NCBI RefSeq assembly: GCF_023516495.1
Contig: NZ_JAMGBC010000001.1
Coordinates: forward strand, 1,054,001-1,118,000
DNA: 64,000 nt
Source: Sphingomonas anseongensis
GTDB taxonomy: Bacteria; Pseudomonadota; Alphaproteobacteria; Sphingomonadales; Sphingomonadaceae
Direction: 5' to 3'
The position numbers and the translations under genes were made by a program. Below the pieces are notes generated by a model. The model searched no databases and had not been told where the DNA came from. It saw only the letters and a list, made by a program, of their open reading frames with translations. Numbering within the stretch: the first letter of the stretch is position 1; every line of letters starts with the position of its first letter. This document shows positions 25,930-37,937 of this stretch, in pieces.

Positions 25930-26632
25930 CGCGCCATTCCCCGAACTGCTCGGGCACAGGAGCAGTGACGTCGATCGTGTCCTTCCCCTCGCGCGGAACG
26001 ACCAGCCGGACCGCGTGGAGGAGCATCGGCTCGCCCCCGCTTCCATAAATCGGATCGCCGATGATCGCCGCGTCCAACCCGTACCGCGCATGCGCGCGTA
26101 TCTGGTGAGTCCGCCCTGTTTCCGGCTTAAATTCTACCAGAGTGCGCCCGTCGTTCGAACGCAATGCCCGCCAGCGCGTCAGCGCGCGCTTTCCGCGTTC
26201 GTCGGCGACCATCCGCCACCCCTCCTCCACGGACGAGATCTTGGCCAGGGGCAGGTCCACCACACCCTCGCCCTCGATTTCTCCGTCCACGACGGCGATA
26301 TACAGCTTTTCGACCTTGCCCGCCTCGAAGGTGGCGCCAAACCGCGCCCGCGCTTTCGGATGCCGCGCAAGGAGAAGGCAGCCCGATGTGTCTCGATCCA
26401 GGCGGTGCACCGGCACTGGCGGTCGCTGGAAACCGAACTTGAGCTCGTCGATCCGCGCGCTGAGGCTGTCTCCGCCCGCCTTCGGCCGGTCGACTGCGAG
26501 CCGGGCCGGCTTGTCGATGACGATCGCTTCGCCATCGATGAACAGCACCCGCTCGGAAAGCTCCCATTGGTCCGCATTGGATAGGGTGATTTGAAGCCTC
26601 CCGGCATGGTGCGCGTTTTGCCACTGATGCAC
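25919..26632 (-). CDS. RluA family pseudouridine synthase
   Basis: This 237-residue enzyme has the RluA catalytic motif VHRLDRDTSGCLLLAR with Asp79. ERVLFIDGEAIVIDKPARL begins the fold and GRTHQIRAHARYGLDA is the conserved RNA-binding strand. There is no S4 domain, so it belongs to the short RluA/TruC/YqcB-like group. The RNA target, rRNA or tRNA uridine, is not predictable. It is the first gene of the rluA-arfB-fRMsr unit and is divergent from ctrA, sharing a 134-base promoter region. Confidence 0.92.
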   Translation of the reverse strand: MHQWQNAHHAGRLQITLSNADQWELSERVLFIDGEAIVIDKPARLAVDRPKAGGDSLSARIDELKFGFQRPPVPVHRLDRDTSGCLLLARHPKARARFGATFEAGKVEKLYIAVVDGEIEGEGVVDLPLAKISSVEEGWRMVADERGKRALTRWRALRSNDGRTLVEFKPETGRTHQIRAHARYGLDAAIIGDPIYGSGGEPMLLHAVRLVVPREGKDTIDVTAPVPEQFGEWRDGA

Positions 26633-26641
26633 TGCCGCAAC

Positions 26642-26726
26642 GAATCAAAGGATTCCAGCCTGTTACACTTTATTAACCTTTTGCCTTCATCCCTCGAATG
26701 GTTAATGGACGCTTCAAGGCCGTTAA
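26642..26726. promoter_or_regulatory. candidate CcrM/CtrA control region upstream of ctrA
   Basis: Between rluA and ctrA lie two GANTC sites nine bases apart (GAATC at 26642 and GATTC at 26651). Three TTAA cores follow: ATTAACC at 26672, the inverted ATTAACCAT half-site at 26698-26706, and GTTAAG at 26722. In Caulobacter, ctrA transcription is controlled by GANTC methylation and by CtrA binding to TTAA-based sites. No perfect TTAA-N7-TTAA is present. Confidence 0.4.
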
Positions 26727-26766
26727 GAGCGAGTTACGCTTTGGGCCGCGAACGGGGGGACCAGCA

Positions 26767-27480
26767 ATGCGCGTACTGCTGATCGAAGACGAGCCGACGA
26801 CTGCCCAGAGCATCGAGCTGATGCTCGGCACCGAAGGCTTCAATGTCTACACGACCGACCTTGGCGAGGAAGGCCTCGATCTCGGTAAGCTGTACGACTA
26901 CGACATCATCCTTCTCGACCTGAACCTTCCGGACATGCACGGCTATGACGTGCTGAAGAAGCTTCGGACGTCGAAGGTTTCGACTCCGGTCCTGATCCTT
27001 TCCGGAATCGGCGAAATGGACAGCAAAGTCCGTGCGCTCGGTTTCGGCGCCGACGATTATGTCACCAAGCCATTCCATCGCGACGAGCTCGTGGCGCGCA
27101 TCCACGCGATCGTCCGCCGCTCGAAGGGCCATTCGCAGTCGGTCATCCGCACCGGCAAGCTGGCAGTGAACCTGGATGCTAAGACCGTCGAGGTCGACGG
27201 CGCCCGAGTGCACCTGACCGGCAAGGAATATGCGATGCTGGAGCTGCTTTCGCTCCGCAAGGGCACGACGCTCACCAAGGAAATGTTCCTCAACCACCTT
27301 TACGGCGGGATGGACGAGCCCGAGCTCAAGATCATCGACGTGTTCATCTGCAAGCTTCGCAAGAAGCTGAGCCTGGCCTGCGGCGGCGCCAACTACATCG
27401 AGACCGTATGGGGCCGCGGCTACGTGCTTCGCGATCCGGATGAGGCGATCGAGCCGTTGCCGGAAGCCGCGGTCGCTTAA
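26767..27480 (+). CDS. ctrA: cell cycle response regulator CtrA
   Basis: This 237-residue OmpR-type regulator has a receiver with acidic pocket EDE (7-9), phospho-acceptor Asp51 ([15 protein letters not shown]), and Lys104 in DDYVTKPF. The winged-helix output domain contains [20 protein letters not shown] and [11 protein letters not shown], close to the CtrA signature. The master regulator governs division, polarity and flagellar or other genes in alphaproteobacteria. ATG 26767 with GGGGGGA upstream is preferred over 26698, which would add 23 non-family residues. A terminator follows at 27506. Confidence 0.96.
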   Translation: MRVLLIEDEPTTAQSIELMLGTEGFNVYTTDLGEEGLDLGKLYDYDIILLDLNLPDMHGYDVLKKLRTSKVSTPVLILSGIGEMDSKVRALGFGADDYVTKPFHRDELVARIHAIVRRSKGHSQSVIRTGKLAVNLDAKTVEVDGARVHLTGKEYAMLELLSLRKGTTLTKEMFLNHLYGGMDEPELKIIDVFICKLRKKLSLACGGANYIETVWGRGYVLRDPDEAIEPLPEAAVA

Positions 27481-27505
27481 GCAGCCAAGTTCAAGACAGG
27501 GTGGA

Positions 27506-27540
27506 GAAAGGCGGGGCCGAAAGGCTCCGCCTTTCGCTTT
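27506..27540 (+). terminator. Rho-independent terminator of ctrA
   Basis: GAAAGGCGGGGCC pairs with GGCTCCGCCTTTC (13 bp with one G-U) around a GAAA tetraloop, followed by GCTTTT. It sits directly before the stop of the convergent bpt gene. Confidence 0.85.
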
Positions 27541-28350
27541 TCAAGCGTCTGACATTGACCGGCGAGGAGTCCGGCGGAGCGGCAGATCGCTGGACGAACG
27601 CCTGATATCTTCGTCGACTGCATCCATCCGCCGCCATCCCTCGCGGCTGAGCCGCTCGAGAGGCCGGAAGCGCGTCTTATAGTCCATGCGCTTGGAGCCC
27701 TCGACCCAATAGCCGAGGTAGACGTAGGGCAGGCCGGCGCGAGCCGAGCGGATGATATGGTCTAGGATGATGAACGTCCCCAGGCCTTTGCGCGAGCGCG
27801 GCCCGACGTCGAAGAAGCTATAGATCATGGAAAGACCGTCATTCTGCTGATCGGATAGACAGCAACCGACGAGCTTGCCGGGGCGCCCGCCCTTGGACGG
27901 CTCGCGATATTCGATCATGAAAGTCCGAACCGGTGTCTGCTCGACCATATCTGCAAAGTCGGTCTCGTCCATTTCGGCCATCCCGCCGCCCGGGTGCCTA
28001 ACGGCCAGGTAGCGGCGGAGAAGCGCATATTGCTCCTCGGTCGTCCACGGCTTGCAGGCGGTGACTTCCAGGTCGGCATGCCGTCGAAACAGCTTGCGCT
28101 GGGTTGCGCTCGCCTCGAACTCCGAAGCGACTACCCGGACCGACACGCAGGCGGTGCAATCGATGCAGCTTGGCCGGTAGGCGACCGACTGGCTCCGGCG
28201 GAAACCAATCCGGCCGAGCGCCTCATTGAGCTCGCTCGCGTTGCGGCCGGTAAGCTCCGTGAACACCTTCCGCTCCACCTTTCCGGGGAGGTACGGGCAC
28301 GGCGAAGGGTTCGTCACGAAGAACTTGGGAAAGCGGAACGGTGCGCTCAT
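27541..28350 (-). CDS. bpt: aspartate/glutamate leucyltransferase (Bpt, arginyltransferase family)
   Basis: Bpt is an aminoacyl-tRNA-protein transferase of the N-end rule pathway that adds leucine from Leu-tRNA to proteins starting with Asp or Glu. The 269 residues have the N-terminal cysteine motif (PCPYLPG, then [16 protein letters not shown]) and the GNAT-like C-terminus with [20 protein letters not shown] and [15 protein letters not shown]. The cysteines at PSCxxCxxC are a candidate metal site. It converges with ctrA. Confidence 0.94.
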   Translation of the reverse strand: MSAPFRFPKFFVTNPSPCPYLPGKVERKVFTELTGRNASELNEALGRIGFRRSQSVAYRPSCIDCTACVSVRVVASEFEASATQRKLFRRHADLEVTACKPWTTEEQYALLRRYLAVRHPGGGMAEMDETDFADMVEQTPVRTFMIEYREPSKGGRPGKLVGCCLSDQQNDGLSMIYSFFDVGPRSRKGLGTFIILDHIIRSARAGLPYVYLGYWVEGSKRMDYKTRFRPLERLSREGWRRMDAVDEDIRRSSSDLPLRRTPRRSMSDA

Positions 28351-28451
28351 GGTTACGCCGCTGTTTATGCGACTGGTAAACGCGCTTGAAAAGACTTGGT
28401 CGCGCTATCCGGTGCGGTTCGCGAAGAACTGTCCCGGATCAGGACGGGCGA

Positions 28452-29669
28452 TCAGTCGAGCGACGCGCGCTCGACGTTGAACCCGGCCGCTTGGAGCATC
28501 TGCTCGACCTTGTCGATCGCCGCCGCGTCGCGGGCTTCGCATTCGACCTCGATCACCGTGTCCTTGGCCGGAAGGGCGGTGAAGATCCGGCTGTGGCGGA
28601 TCTCGATGATGTTGACGCCGGCGTCGTGAAATTGGGCGGTGATCTTCGCCAGCGCCCCCGGCTGGTCCTGCGCGGCGACGCGCAGCCGTGCGATGCGTCC
28701 CTGGCGAACGAGGTCGCGGACAAGCACGTTGGCGAGAAGGTGCGTGTCGATATTGCCACCGCACAGCAAAGTCCCGACCTTCTTGCCCTTGTAGCGCTCA
28801 GGGTCGGACAGCATGGCGGCGAGTCCCGCGGCTCCCGCACCCTCGACCACCGTTTTCTCGAGTCCCGCGAGCATCGCCACCGCGCGCTCGATATCGCGCT
28901 CTTCGACGAGGACGACGTCGTCGACGTGATCCTTGAGGATGGCCGACGTAAGCTCGCCCGGCTGCTTGACCGCAATTCCTTCGGCGAGCGTGTCGCCGCC
29001 GAGCGGAAGCTGGCAGCCCTGGAGAGCGCATTTCATCGATGGGTAGAGCAGCGCTTCGACGCCGATCAGCTCGATATCCGGCTTGATCGCGCGCGCGGCG
29101 ATCGACACTCCCGACATCAACCCGCCGCCGCCGATGGGCACGACGAGCATGTCGAGGTCGGGCGCCTGGTCGAGCATCTCCAGCGCCACCGTTCCGGCCC
29201 CGGCGATGATTTGCCCATCGTCGAACGGGTGCACGAACACGAGTCCTCGCTCGAGCGAGAGTTCGCGAGCTTTGGCATAGGCGTCGTCGAACATATCGCC
29301 GTGAAGAACGACCGTCGCTCCATAGCCTTCGGTCTTCGTGACCTTCACCGTCGGAGTTGATTCCGGCATCACGATAGTTGCCGGGATTCCCAGCCGCGTC
29401 GCGTGATACGCAACCGCCTGCGAGTGATTGCCGGCCGACGCGGCGATGACGCCTCGCGCCCGCTCCTCCTCCGACAGCTGGAGCAGCTTGTTGAGCGCTC
29501 CACGCTCCTTGTAGGCCGAGGTGAACTGAAGGTTCTCGAACTTCAGCCAGACTTCCGCGCCGGTGACCTCGGACAAAGTCGCGCTCTTCAACATCGGAGT
29601 TCGGACGACCGAGCCTTCGATCCGCTTTGCGGCGGCGCGGATGTCGTCGATGGTCGGCGGCTGCATCAT
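28452..29669 (-). CDS. ilvA: threonine ammonia-lyase
   Basis: This PLP enzyme deaminates threonine to 2-oxobutyrate, the first step of isoleucine synthesis. The 405 residues carry the PLP lysine at Lys54 in TSAYKERGALNK, AGNHSQAVAYHA, and the phosphate-binding PIGGGGLMSGV. One C-terminal ACT domain (RLRVAAQDQPGALAKITAQF onward) makes it the single-ACT form instead of the two-ACT enterobacterial IlvA. A catabolic role is also possible, since regulatory behaviour depends on the ACT domain. Confidence 0.92.
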   Translation of the reverse strand: MMQPPTIDDIRAAAKRIEGSVVRTPMLKSATLSEVTGAEVWLKFENLQFTSAYKERGALNKLLQLSEEERARGVIAASAGNHSQAVAYHATRLGIPATIVMPESTPTVKVTKTEGYGATVVLHGDMFDDAYAKARELSLERGLVFVHPFDDGQIIAGAGTVALEMLDQAPDLDMLVVPIGGGGLMSGVSIAARAIKPDIELIGVEALLYPSMKCALQGCQLPLGGDTLAEGIAVKQPGELTSAILKDHVDDVVLVEERDIERAVAMLAGLEKTVVEGAGAAGLAAMLSDPERYKGKKVGTLLCGGNIDTHLLANVLVRDLVRQGRIARLRVAAQDQPGALAKITAQFHDAGVNIIEIRHSRIFTALPAKDTVIEVECEARDAAAIDKVEQMLQAAGFNVERASLD

Positions 29670-29724
29670 CGGCGCCGAGGCCTAGCCGTTCACTCGTGAA
29701 CGAACAATGCTATGGCTCGCGACC

Positions 29725-31380
29725 ATGAAAACTCCGCTACTCGCGCTCGCGGCCGCGCTCCTCACCTCTCCCGCATGGTCGTCCACGCTCATCGAAAACA
29801 TAAACGGCATCCAGGTCGGGCCCGACGGCAAGCTCCAGCACTTTTGCAGCCTGATGATCGGCAATGACGGGAAAGTCGCCGACGTGATCGGCTGCAACGT
29901 GCTCGCTCAGGCCGGCGGCTTCGACCAGGCGATCGACGGCGGCGGCAAGACCCTGCTTCCCGGCTTCATCGATGCACACGGCCATGTGCTCGGCCTCGGC
30001 TTCTCCGCGCTGCAACTCGACCTGGTCGGCACGACCTCGCTCGAAGACCTGCAGCACCGGCTGAAGGACTATGCGGCGGCGCACCCCGACAAAGGCTGGA
30101 TCGTCGGGCGCGGATGGAACCAGGAGCTGTGGCCGGTGAAAAGATTCCCGACCGCTGCCGACCTCGACGCTGCAGTCCCCGACCGTCCCGTGATCCTCGA
30201 GCGCGTCGACGGTCATGCAGTCGTCGCAAACAGCGCGGCGATGAAAGCCGCGGGGGTTACCGGTTCGACGAAGGCGCCTGCAGGCGGGCGCATCGAGAAC
30301 GGCCTGTTCGTCGACAACGCAATCGAGCTGGTGACCAGGGCAATCCCCTCCCCCACTCCCGCTGAGTTCGACCAGGCGCTGGCAAAAGCGCAGGAAATCC
30401 TCCTCGCCTACGGAGTCACCGGCGTCGGCTCAATGAGCACGGGACTGGGCGATTGGCACGCGATGAAACGTGCAGGCGAGGCAGGGCGGCTGCAGGTCCG
30501 CTTCATGGTCTACGCAGACGAGCTGAAGCTGCTTCCCGAGGTGCCGCATCCGACCGGCTGGCTCTACGGCGACAAGCTCCGCATGGTCGGCATAAAATAT
30601 TATGCTGACGGAGCGCTGGGTTCGCGCGGCGCCTGGCTAAAGAAGCCGTATGCGGACAAGCCGGATACCAGCGGGCTGCAGTTCCATTCGGACGCCGAGA
30701 TGTTGAAGTTGGCGGACGCCGCGGCCGCGGCGGGTTTCCAGGTGGCGACTCACGCGATCGGCGATGCCGCCAATGCTCAGGTTATCTCGGTCTACGAGCA
30801 GCTGTCGAAGAAATATGGAGCGGACCGCCGCTGGCGTATCGAGCATTTCCAGATCGCCGATCCCGCCGACATTCCGCGGCTGAAACCCGCCGGGATCGTC
30901 GCGTCGATGCAGCCGACTCATCAAACCAGCGACCGGCTGATGGCGGTGGCCAGGCTCGGTCCGGACAGGCTGGCAGGCGCTTATGCGTGGCAGTCGGTCG
31001 AAAAGCTGGGAATCCCGCTGGCGTTCGGCACCGACTTTCCGGTGGAATCGGCAAACCCATTCCCCGGGCTGTCGGCGGCCGTCAGCAGGCAAGACATCAA
31101 CGGACAGCCTCCCGGCGGCTGGTTGCCCGCCGAACGTCTGACGTTCGAGCAGGCACTCGGCGCCTATACCCGCGGCGCTGCCTATGCAGGCTTCGCCGAA
31201 GACAGGATCGGAGCGCTCGAGAAAGGCAAGTGGGCGGACTTCGTCATCGTCGACCGCGATCCGACGAAGGTCGACCCGCAGTCGCTCGCCCGCACCCAGG
31301 TGCTGGAGACCTGGGTTGCCGGGAAGAAGGCGTGGAGCGCTTCGGCTGCGGCTACCGCTTCGCCCGAGCGCGGGAAGTAA
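29725..31380 (+). CDS. exported amidohydrolase (YtcJ-type, metal-dependent)
   Basis: This 551-residue protein begins with a signal peptide (MKTPLLALAAALLTSPAWSS). The amidohydrolase TIM-barrel landmarks follow: LLPGFIDAHGHVLGLG (HxH near 85), YYADGALGSRGAW, ATHAIGDAANAQV, RIEHFQIAD and the final Asp in FGTDFPVE. The YtcJ/Nfda subfamily hydrolyses N-substituted amides or formamides, but the substrate here is unknown. ATG 29725 starts the signal peptide. The 3' end overlaps the convergent dsbD gene by 29 bases. Confidence 0.9.
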   Translation: MKTPLLALAAALLTSPAWSSTLIENINGIQVGPDGKLQHFCSLMIGNDGKVADVIGCNVLAQAGGFDQAIDGGGKTLLPGFIDAHGHVLGLGFSALQLDLVGTTSLEDLQHRLKDYAAAHPDKGWIVGRGWNQELWPVKRFPTAADLDAAVPDRPVILERVDGHAVVANSAAMKAAGVTGSTKAPAGGRIENGLFVDNAIELVTRAIPSPTPAEFDQALAKAQEILLAYGVTGVGSMSTGLGDWHAMKRAGEAGRLQVRFMVYADELKLLPEVPHPTGWLYGDKLRMVGIKYYADGALGSRGAWLKKPYADKPDTSGLQFHSDAEMLKLADAAAAAGFQVATHAIGDAANAQVISVYEQLSKKYGADRRWRIEHFQIADPADIPRLKPAGIVASMQPTHQTSDRLMAVARLGPDRLAGAYAWQSVEKLGIPLAFGTDFPVESANPFPGLSAAVSRQDINGQPPGGWLPAERLTFEQALGAYTRGAAYAGFAEDRIGALEKGKWADFVIVDRDPTKVDPQSLARTQVLETWVAGKKAWSASAAATASPERGK

Positions 31381-33331
31381 GCATCGCGGGTGTGAGCACC
31401 TGCGGAAGCTCTTCGGGTTCCGCTTTCCCCGGCGAGTACCAAAGGTAGAGCGGAACGCCCGCCCGCCCGCGATCTTCCAGGAAGCGGGTGATTTTTGGGT
31501 CGCCCGTCGTCCAGTCGCCTGCAAAGAGCTTTACATCCGCCGCCTTGAACGCCTCGCGCACCTCGCTTCGATTGATGGCGGCCGCTTCATTGACCTTGCA
31601 GGTGAGGCACCAGTCGGCGGTAAAATAGACGAACGCGGGATGGCCTTGCGCGACTTGCGCGGAAACCGCCACTTCATCCCAGGGCGCCGCTCCCGAGACT
31701 GCGTGAGCGGCGGCAGCGCTCCGGCCGGGCATCGCCCACACCCCGGCGACCGCCACGACAAAGGCTGCCAGCGCGGCGACATAGCCGGTCTGCTTGCCTT
31801 TTCTCTGAAGTACGCCGGCGCCGACCAGTTGAAGACCAACGAGGGCACTTGCTGCCAGGCCGATTTGCAGCGCCTGAGCGCCACCCAGCCGCCACAGCAG
31901 CCAGAGGCCCGCAACGACTGTCGCGGCCATCGGGATGGCCAGGAATCGTTGCAGGCGGACCATCCACGGGCCGGGCCTTGGAAGCATCCGCCGTAGCGCA
32001 GGGATAAAGGCGACGGCGACGAACGGCAGCGCGAGCCCCAGTCCAAGTGAGGCGAACACCGCGATCGCCCCGGCCGCGGGAAGCAGGAGCGCCGTTCCCA
32101 GCGCGGCACCGAGGAACGGGCCGGAACAGGGAGTAGCGACGAAGGCGGCGAGTGCGCCGGTCGCGAAGCTGTCGTTGGGAACTGCAGAGCGTACCAGCAC
32201 GGGCACTTCGAAGATTCGAAGCAGGTTGAGTGTGATTGCGGTGGCAAGGAGCACGAGCACGAGAACCGTTCGCGGGTCCTGGAGCTGGAAAGCCCAGCCC
32301 GCCGCGCTTCCGCCCGCGCGCAGCGCGAGAAGCGCGAGGCCAAGCGCGCCGGTTCCGATGACGGCTCCGGCGGCATAAGCAAGCGCATCGCGCCTGGCCT
32401 CGGTCTCGTCCCCGCCGCTTTTCGCGAGATGCAGCGCCTTGAGCGTCAGGATCGGGAAGACGCACGGCATCAGGTTGAGAAGGATGCCACCGGCGATTGC
32501 TCCCAGTACCGCCCACAGAAGCGCGAGCGCGCCGCCCCCGCCGATCGGGCTTCCGCCGCTCGGAACCGGTCCAGGCACAGCATCGATGTGAAGCCCGCGC
32601 CCGTCGCCGAGCGCAAGCACCGCCGGAAGCCGGGCCGGAGCCGCGCCACCCCTGGGAAGCTCTGCGATCAGCAGCTCGCCCTTGCGGGTGAAGCTTTGCT
32701 TGCCTGCATAATCAACCGGCCCGTCCGCTTCGGGAAAAACGTAAGCGTCCTCGACCTTCACGTCGCTTGGAAGCGGGATTCCGACGCGGATTCGATTTCC
32801 CGCGATCTCGAAATGCGCAACGCTTGCGAGCGGCGTCGGGAGCGCCCGGCGCCATTCGTCGAACCGCGTGCGATTGGGCGTGCCGATGCCGACGGGAAGG
32901 TCCAGCGACAGTTCGCCGCTTTCGGGAACGCAGACCTTGTCCGTGCATGCGAGCCAGTTTGCCTGCGCCCGGATGGGGATGGTGCCGGCCGCTCCGGGCG
33001 GCGCCTTAAGCCGGACGAGGATCGCGTAATCCTGCTCGTACACATAGTTCATCAGGCCGGCGATCGTCAGGCGCGTCGGCACGGGATAGCGTAGCGGCCC
33101 GGCCGTCCAGCCCGGGGGAAGAGTCCACTCGACCTTCATCGGAAGCCCGGCATCGCCCGGGTTCAGCCAATAGCCGTGCCACCCCGGCTTGGTGTGCATG
33201 ACGATCGCAAGCTCGACCTCGCCGCCCGCCGCCGCGGGCCCCTCCGCGACCAGCTGCGGGTCGATGCCGCGAGCGTGCGCAACTGCCGGCGCGAGCAAGA
33301 GGGCCAAAAGGATCAGGACGCGCCGGACCAT
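31352..33331 (-). CDS. DsbD/ScsB-type thiol:disulfide interchange protein
   Basis: This 659-residue inner-membrane protein carries electrons from cytosolic thioredoxin to the periplasm. The signal peptide is MVRRVLILLALLLAPAVAHA. An N-terminal periplasmic domain holds the pair CTDKVC near 130. About eight membrane helices carry the redox cysteines in LMPCVFPIL and TPCSGPFLG. The C-terminal thioredoxin domain has DWCLTCKVNE. The N-domain resembles ScsB more than E. coli DsbD. It lies 27 bases after metH and may be the last gene of the methionine operon. Confidence 0.92.
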   Translation of the reverse strand: MVRRVLILLALLLAPAVAHARGIDPQLVAEGPAAAGGEVELAIVMHTKPGWHGYWLNPGDAGLPMKVEWTLPPGWTAGPLRYPVPTRLTIAGLMNYVYEQDYAILVRLKAPPGAAGTIPIRAQANWLACTDKVCVPESGELSLDLPVGIGTPNRTRFDEWRRALPTPLASVAHFEIAGNRIRVGIPLPSDVKVEDAYVFPEADGPVDYAGKQSFTRKGELLIAELPRGGAAPARLPAVLALGDGRGLHIDAVPGPVPSGGSPIGGGGALALLWAVLGAIAGGILLNLMPCVFPILTLKALHLAKSGGDETEARRDALAYAAGAVIGTGALGLALLALRAGGSAAGWAFQLQDPRTVLVLVLLATAITLNLLRIFEVPVLVRSAVPNDSFATGALAAFVATPCSGPFLGAALGTALLLPAAGAIAVFASLGLGLALPFVAVAFIPALRRMLPRPGPWMVRLQRFLAIPMAATVVAGLWLLWRLGGAQALQIGLAASALVGLQLVGAGVLQRKGKQTGYVAALAAFVVAVAGVWAMPGRSAAAAHAVSGAAPWDEVAVSAQVAQGHPAFVYFTADWCLTCKVNEAAAINRSEVREAFKAADVKLFAGDWTTGDPKITRFLEDRGRAGVPLYLWYSPGKAEPEELPQVLTPAMLTSRARAKR

Positions 33332-33358
33332 CCCGCTGCGCTAGTGGCTTGTTCCCGC

Positions 33359-35994
<2,636 letters not shown>

Positions 35995-35998
<4 letters not shown>

Positions 35999-37041
35999 GC
36001 GGCGATCACCATCGGCTCGAGGCCCGCGAGCAGGGTGTCGCTTCGGGGGGCGGGAATCTTCCGCGGCGGCTTGCCGGCAGCAACTCCTGCGATAGCGGCA
36101 ATATGCGCCGGAGTGGTGCCGCAGCAGCCTCCGACGACGTTGACCAGGCCGTCGCGGATCCACTCGGCGACCTGCGCCGCGGTTTCCTCGGCCGCCTCGT
36201 CATATTCGCCAAGCTCATTGGGCAGGCCGGCATTGGGGTAGGCCATCACCAAAGTCTCGGCGGTTGCCGACAGCGCGGCGAGGTGCGGGCGAAGCTGCGC
36301 CGCTCCAAAGGAACAGTTGAGACCGATCGTCAGCGGCTTTGCATGCCTCACCGATGCCCAGAACGCCTCGACGGTGTGGCCTGAGAGATTGCGGCCCGAA
36401 AGGTCGGTCAGCGTCATTGAGATCATCAGTGGAAGCTCGCGGCCGAGCGCCTGCTCCGCCTCCAGCGTCGCCATGATCGCCGCCTTGGCGTTGAGCGTGT
36501 CGAACACGGTCTCGACCAGGATGAAATCCACTCCGCCTTCGACCAGCGCGTCCACCTGCTCGCGATAGACTGCCTTCACCTGGTCGAAATCGACCTCGCG
36601 AAAGGCCGGGTCGTTGACGTCCGGAGACAGCGACAGGGTCTTGTTGGTCGGGCCGATCGCCCCGGCTACCCACCGTTTCCTGCCGTCATTGCCGGAAGCG
36701 CGGTCCGCGACCTCGCGGATGATCCGGGCCGCCGCCCGGTTGATCTCGGCGGACAGGTCCTCGGCGCCATAATCGGCCTGGCTGATGCGGTTGGCGTTGA
36801 AGGTGTTCGTCGCGAGCACCTCGGCCCCGGCCTGGGCGAACCTTTCGCAGATCCGGCTCACGACCTGCGGCTGGGTCAGGTTCAGGAGGTCGTTGTTGCC
36901 GCGCTGGTCCTTCATCAGGTCGAGCCCACCGCAATAGGCTTCGGCGGGCAGCTTCTCGCACTGGATGCCGGTGCCATAGGGACCGTCCTTGATCAGGATC
37001 CGCTTTGCCGCTTCGGCCCTGAACTCTGCGGCACTGCTCAT
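35995..37041 (-). CDS. methionine synthase homocysteine-binding half (homocysteine S-methyltransferase domain)
   Basis: This 348-residue protein equals the N-terminal module of MetH. The zinc-binding cysteines are visible in [15 protein letters not shown] and [17 protein letters not shown]. The opening [16 protein letters not shown] is typical. It presents zinc-activated homocysteine to the cobalamin module encoded next, with which it overlaps by 4 bases. Its own ATG overlaps the metF stop by 4 bases. A split MetH is known in alphaproteobacteria. Confidence 0.95.
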
Positions 37042-37937
37042 TTCGCCCTAACTCCAAGTAGGTGACAGATCGCGTAGCTGAGCTCCGCGCGGTTCAGCGT
37101 GTAGAAGTGGAAGCAACGGACGCCGCCCGCGTAGAGCTGGCCGCATAGCTCGGCGGCCACCGTGGCGGCGATCAACTGGCGAGCGGACGGGAGGTCGTCG
37201 AGCCCCTCGAACAACTCGTCCAGCCATTTCGGGATCGATGCGCCGCAGGTCTGGGCAAAACGACGTGTGGTGGCGACGTTGGAAACCGGCAGGATGCCGG
37301 GGACAATCTCGATGTCGATTCCGGCCGCGGCAGCCGCATCACGGAAACGAAGGAAGCAATCGGCCGAGAAGAAGAATTGGGAGATCGCGCGGTCCGCTCC
37401 GGCGTCGATCTTGCGCTTCAGATTCTCGAGGTCGAACGCCTTGGTCGACGAATCCGGATGGCACTCCGGATATGCCGCGACCGAGATGTCGAAAGGCGCG
37501 ACTTTCTTGAGTCCGGCGACCAGCTCGGCCGCGTCACGATAGCCTTGCGGGTGCGGCTGGTACTTCGCACCGGGCTCGGGCGGGTCGCCGCGAAGGGCGA
37601 CAATGTTGCGCACGCCCAGGTCCCAATATTCCCGGGCGACCTCGTCGACCTCGCCCTTGCTGGCGCCGACACATGTCAGGTGCGCCGCCGGGGTCAGCCG
37701 CGTCTCCTTGAGGATACGCTCGACCGTCGCGTGGGTGCGCTCGCGGGTGGAACCGCCGGCGCCATAGGTGACGGAGACGAAACGCGGCTGGAGCGGCGCG
37801 AGGGTCTGGATCGATTCCCACAAGGTCTCGGCCATCTTCTCCGTCTTCGGCGGGAAGAATTCGAAGCTTACCGCGATGTCGCCGCGGGCCTCAGCGAACA
37901 GCGGCTCTCGGCCCGCGATATGATCGAGCCTGTTCAC
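37038..37937 (-). CDS. metF: 5,10-methylenetetrahydrofolate reductase
   Basis: MetF makes 5-methyl-THF, the methyl donor for MetH. The 299-residue FAD enzyme has VSFEFFPPKTEKM at the start with the catalytic Glu, VSVTYGAGGSTRERT, NIVALRGDPPEPG and FFFSADCFLRFRDAA. GTG 37937 follows GGAGG at 8 bases, and upstream open frame is antisense to the regulator gene. It overlaps both the regulator upstream and metH downstream by 4 bases, so the four genes are translationally coupled. Confidence 0.96.
   Translation of the reverse strand: MNRLDHIAGREPLFAEARGDIAVSFEFFPPKTEKMAETLWESIQTLAPLQPRFVSVTYGAGGSTRERTHATVERILKETRLTPAAHLTCVGASKGEVDEVAREYWDLGVRNIVALRGDPPEPGAKYQPHPQGYRDAAELVAGLKKVAPFDISVAAYPECHPDSSTKAFDLENLKRKIDAGADRAISQFFFSADCFLRFRDAAAAAGIDIEIVPGILPVSNVATTRRFAQTCGASIPKWLDELFEGLDDLPSARQLIAATVAAELCGQLYAGGVRCFHFYTLNRAELSYAICHLLGVRAK

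Noticed and set aside
36000-36163. N-terminal extension of the metH C-terminal half to 36163
   Set aside because: It lies inside the upstream metH half in another frame. GTG 35998 overlaps the upstream stop and begins the real protein.
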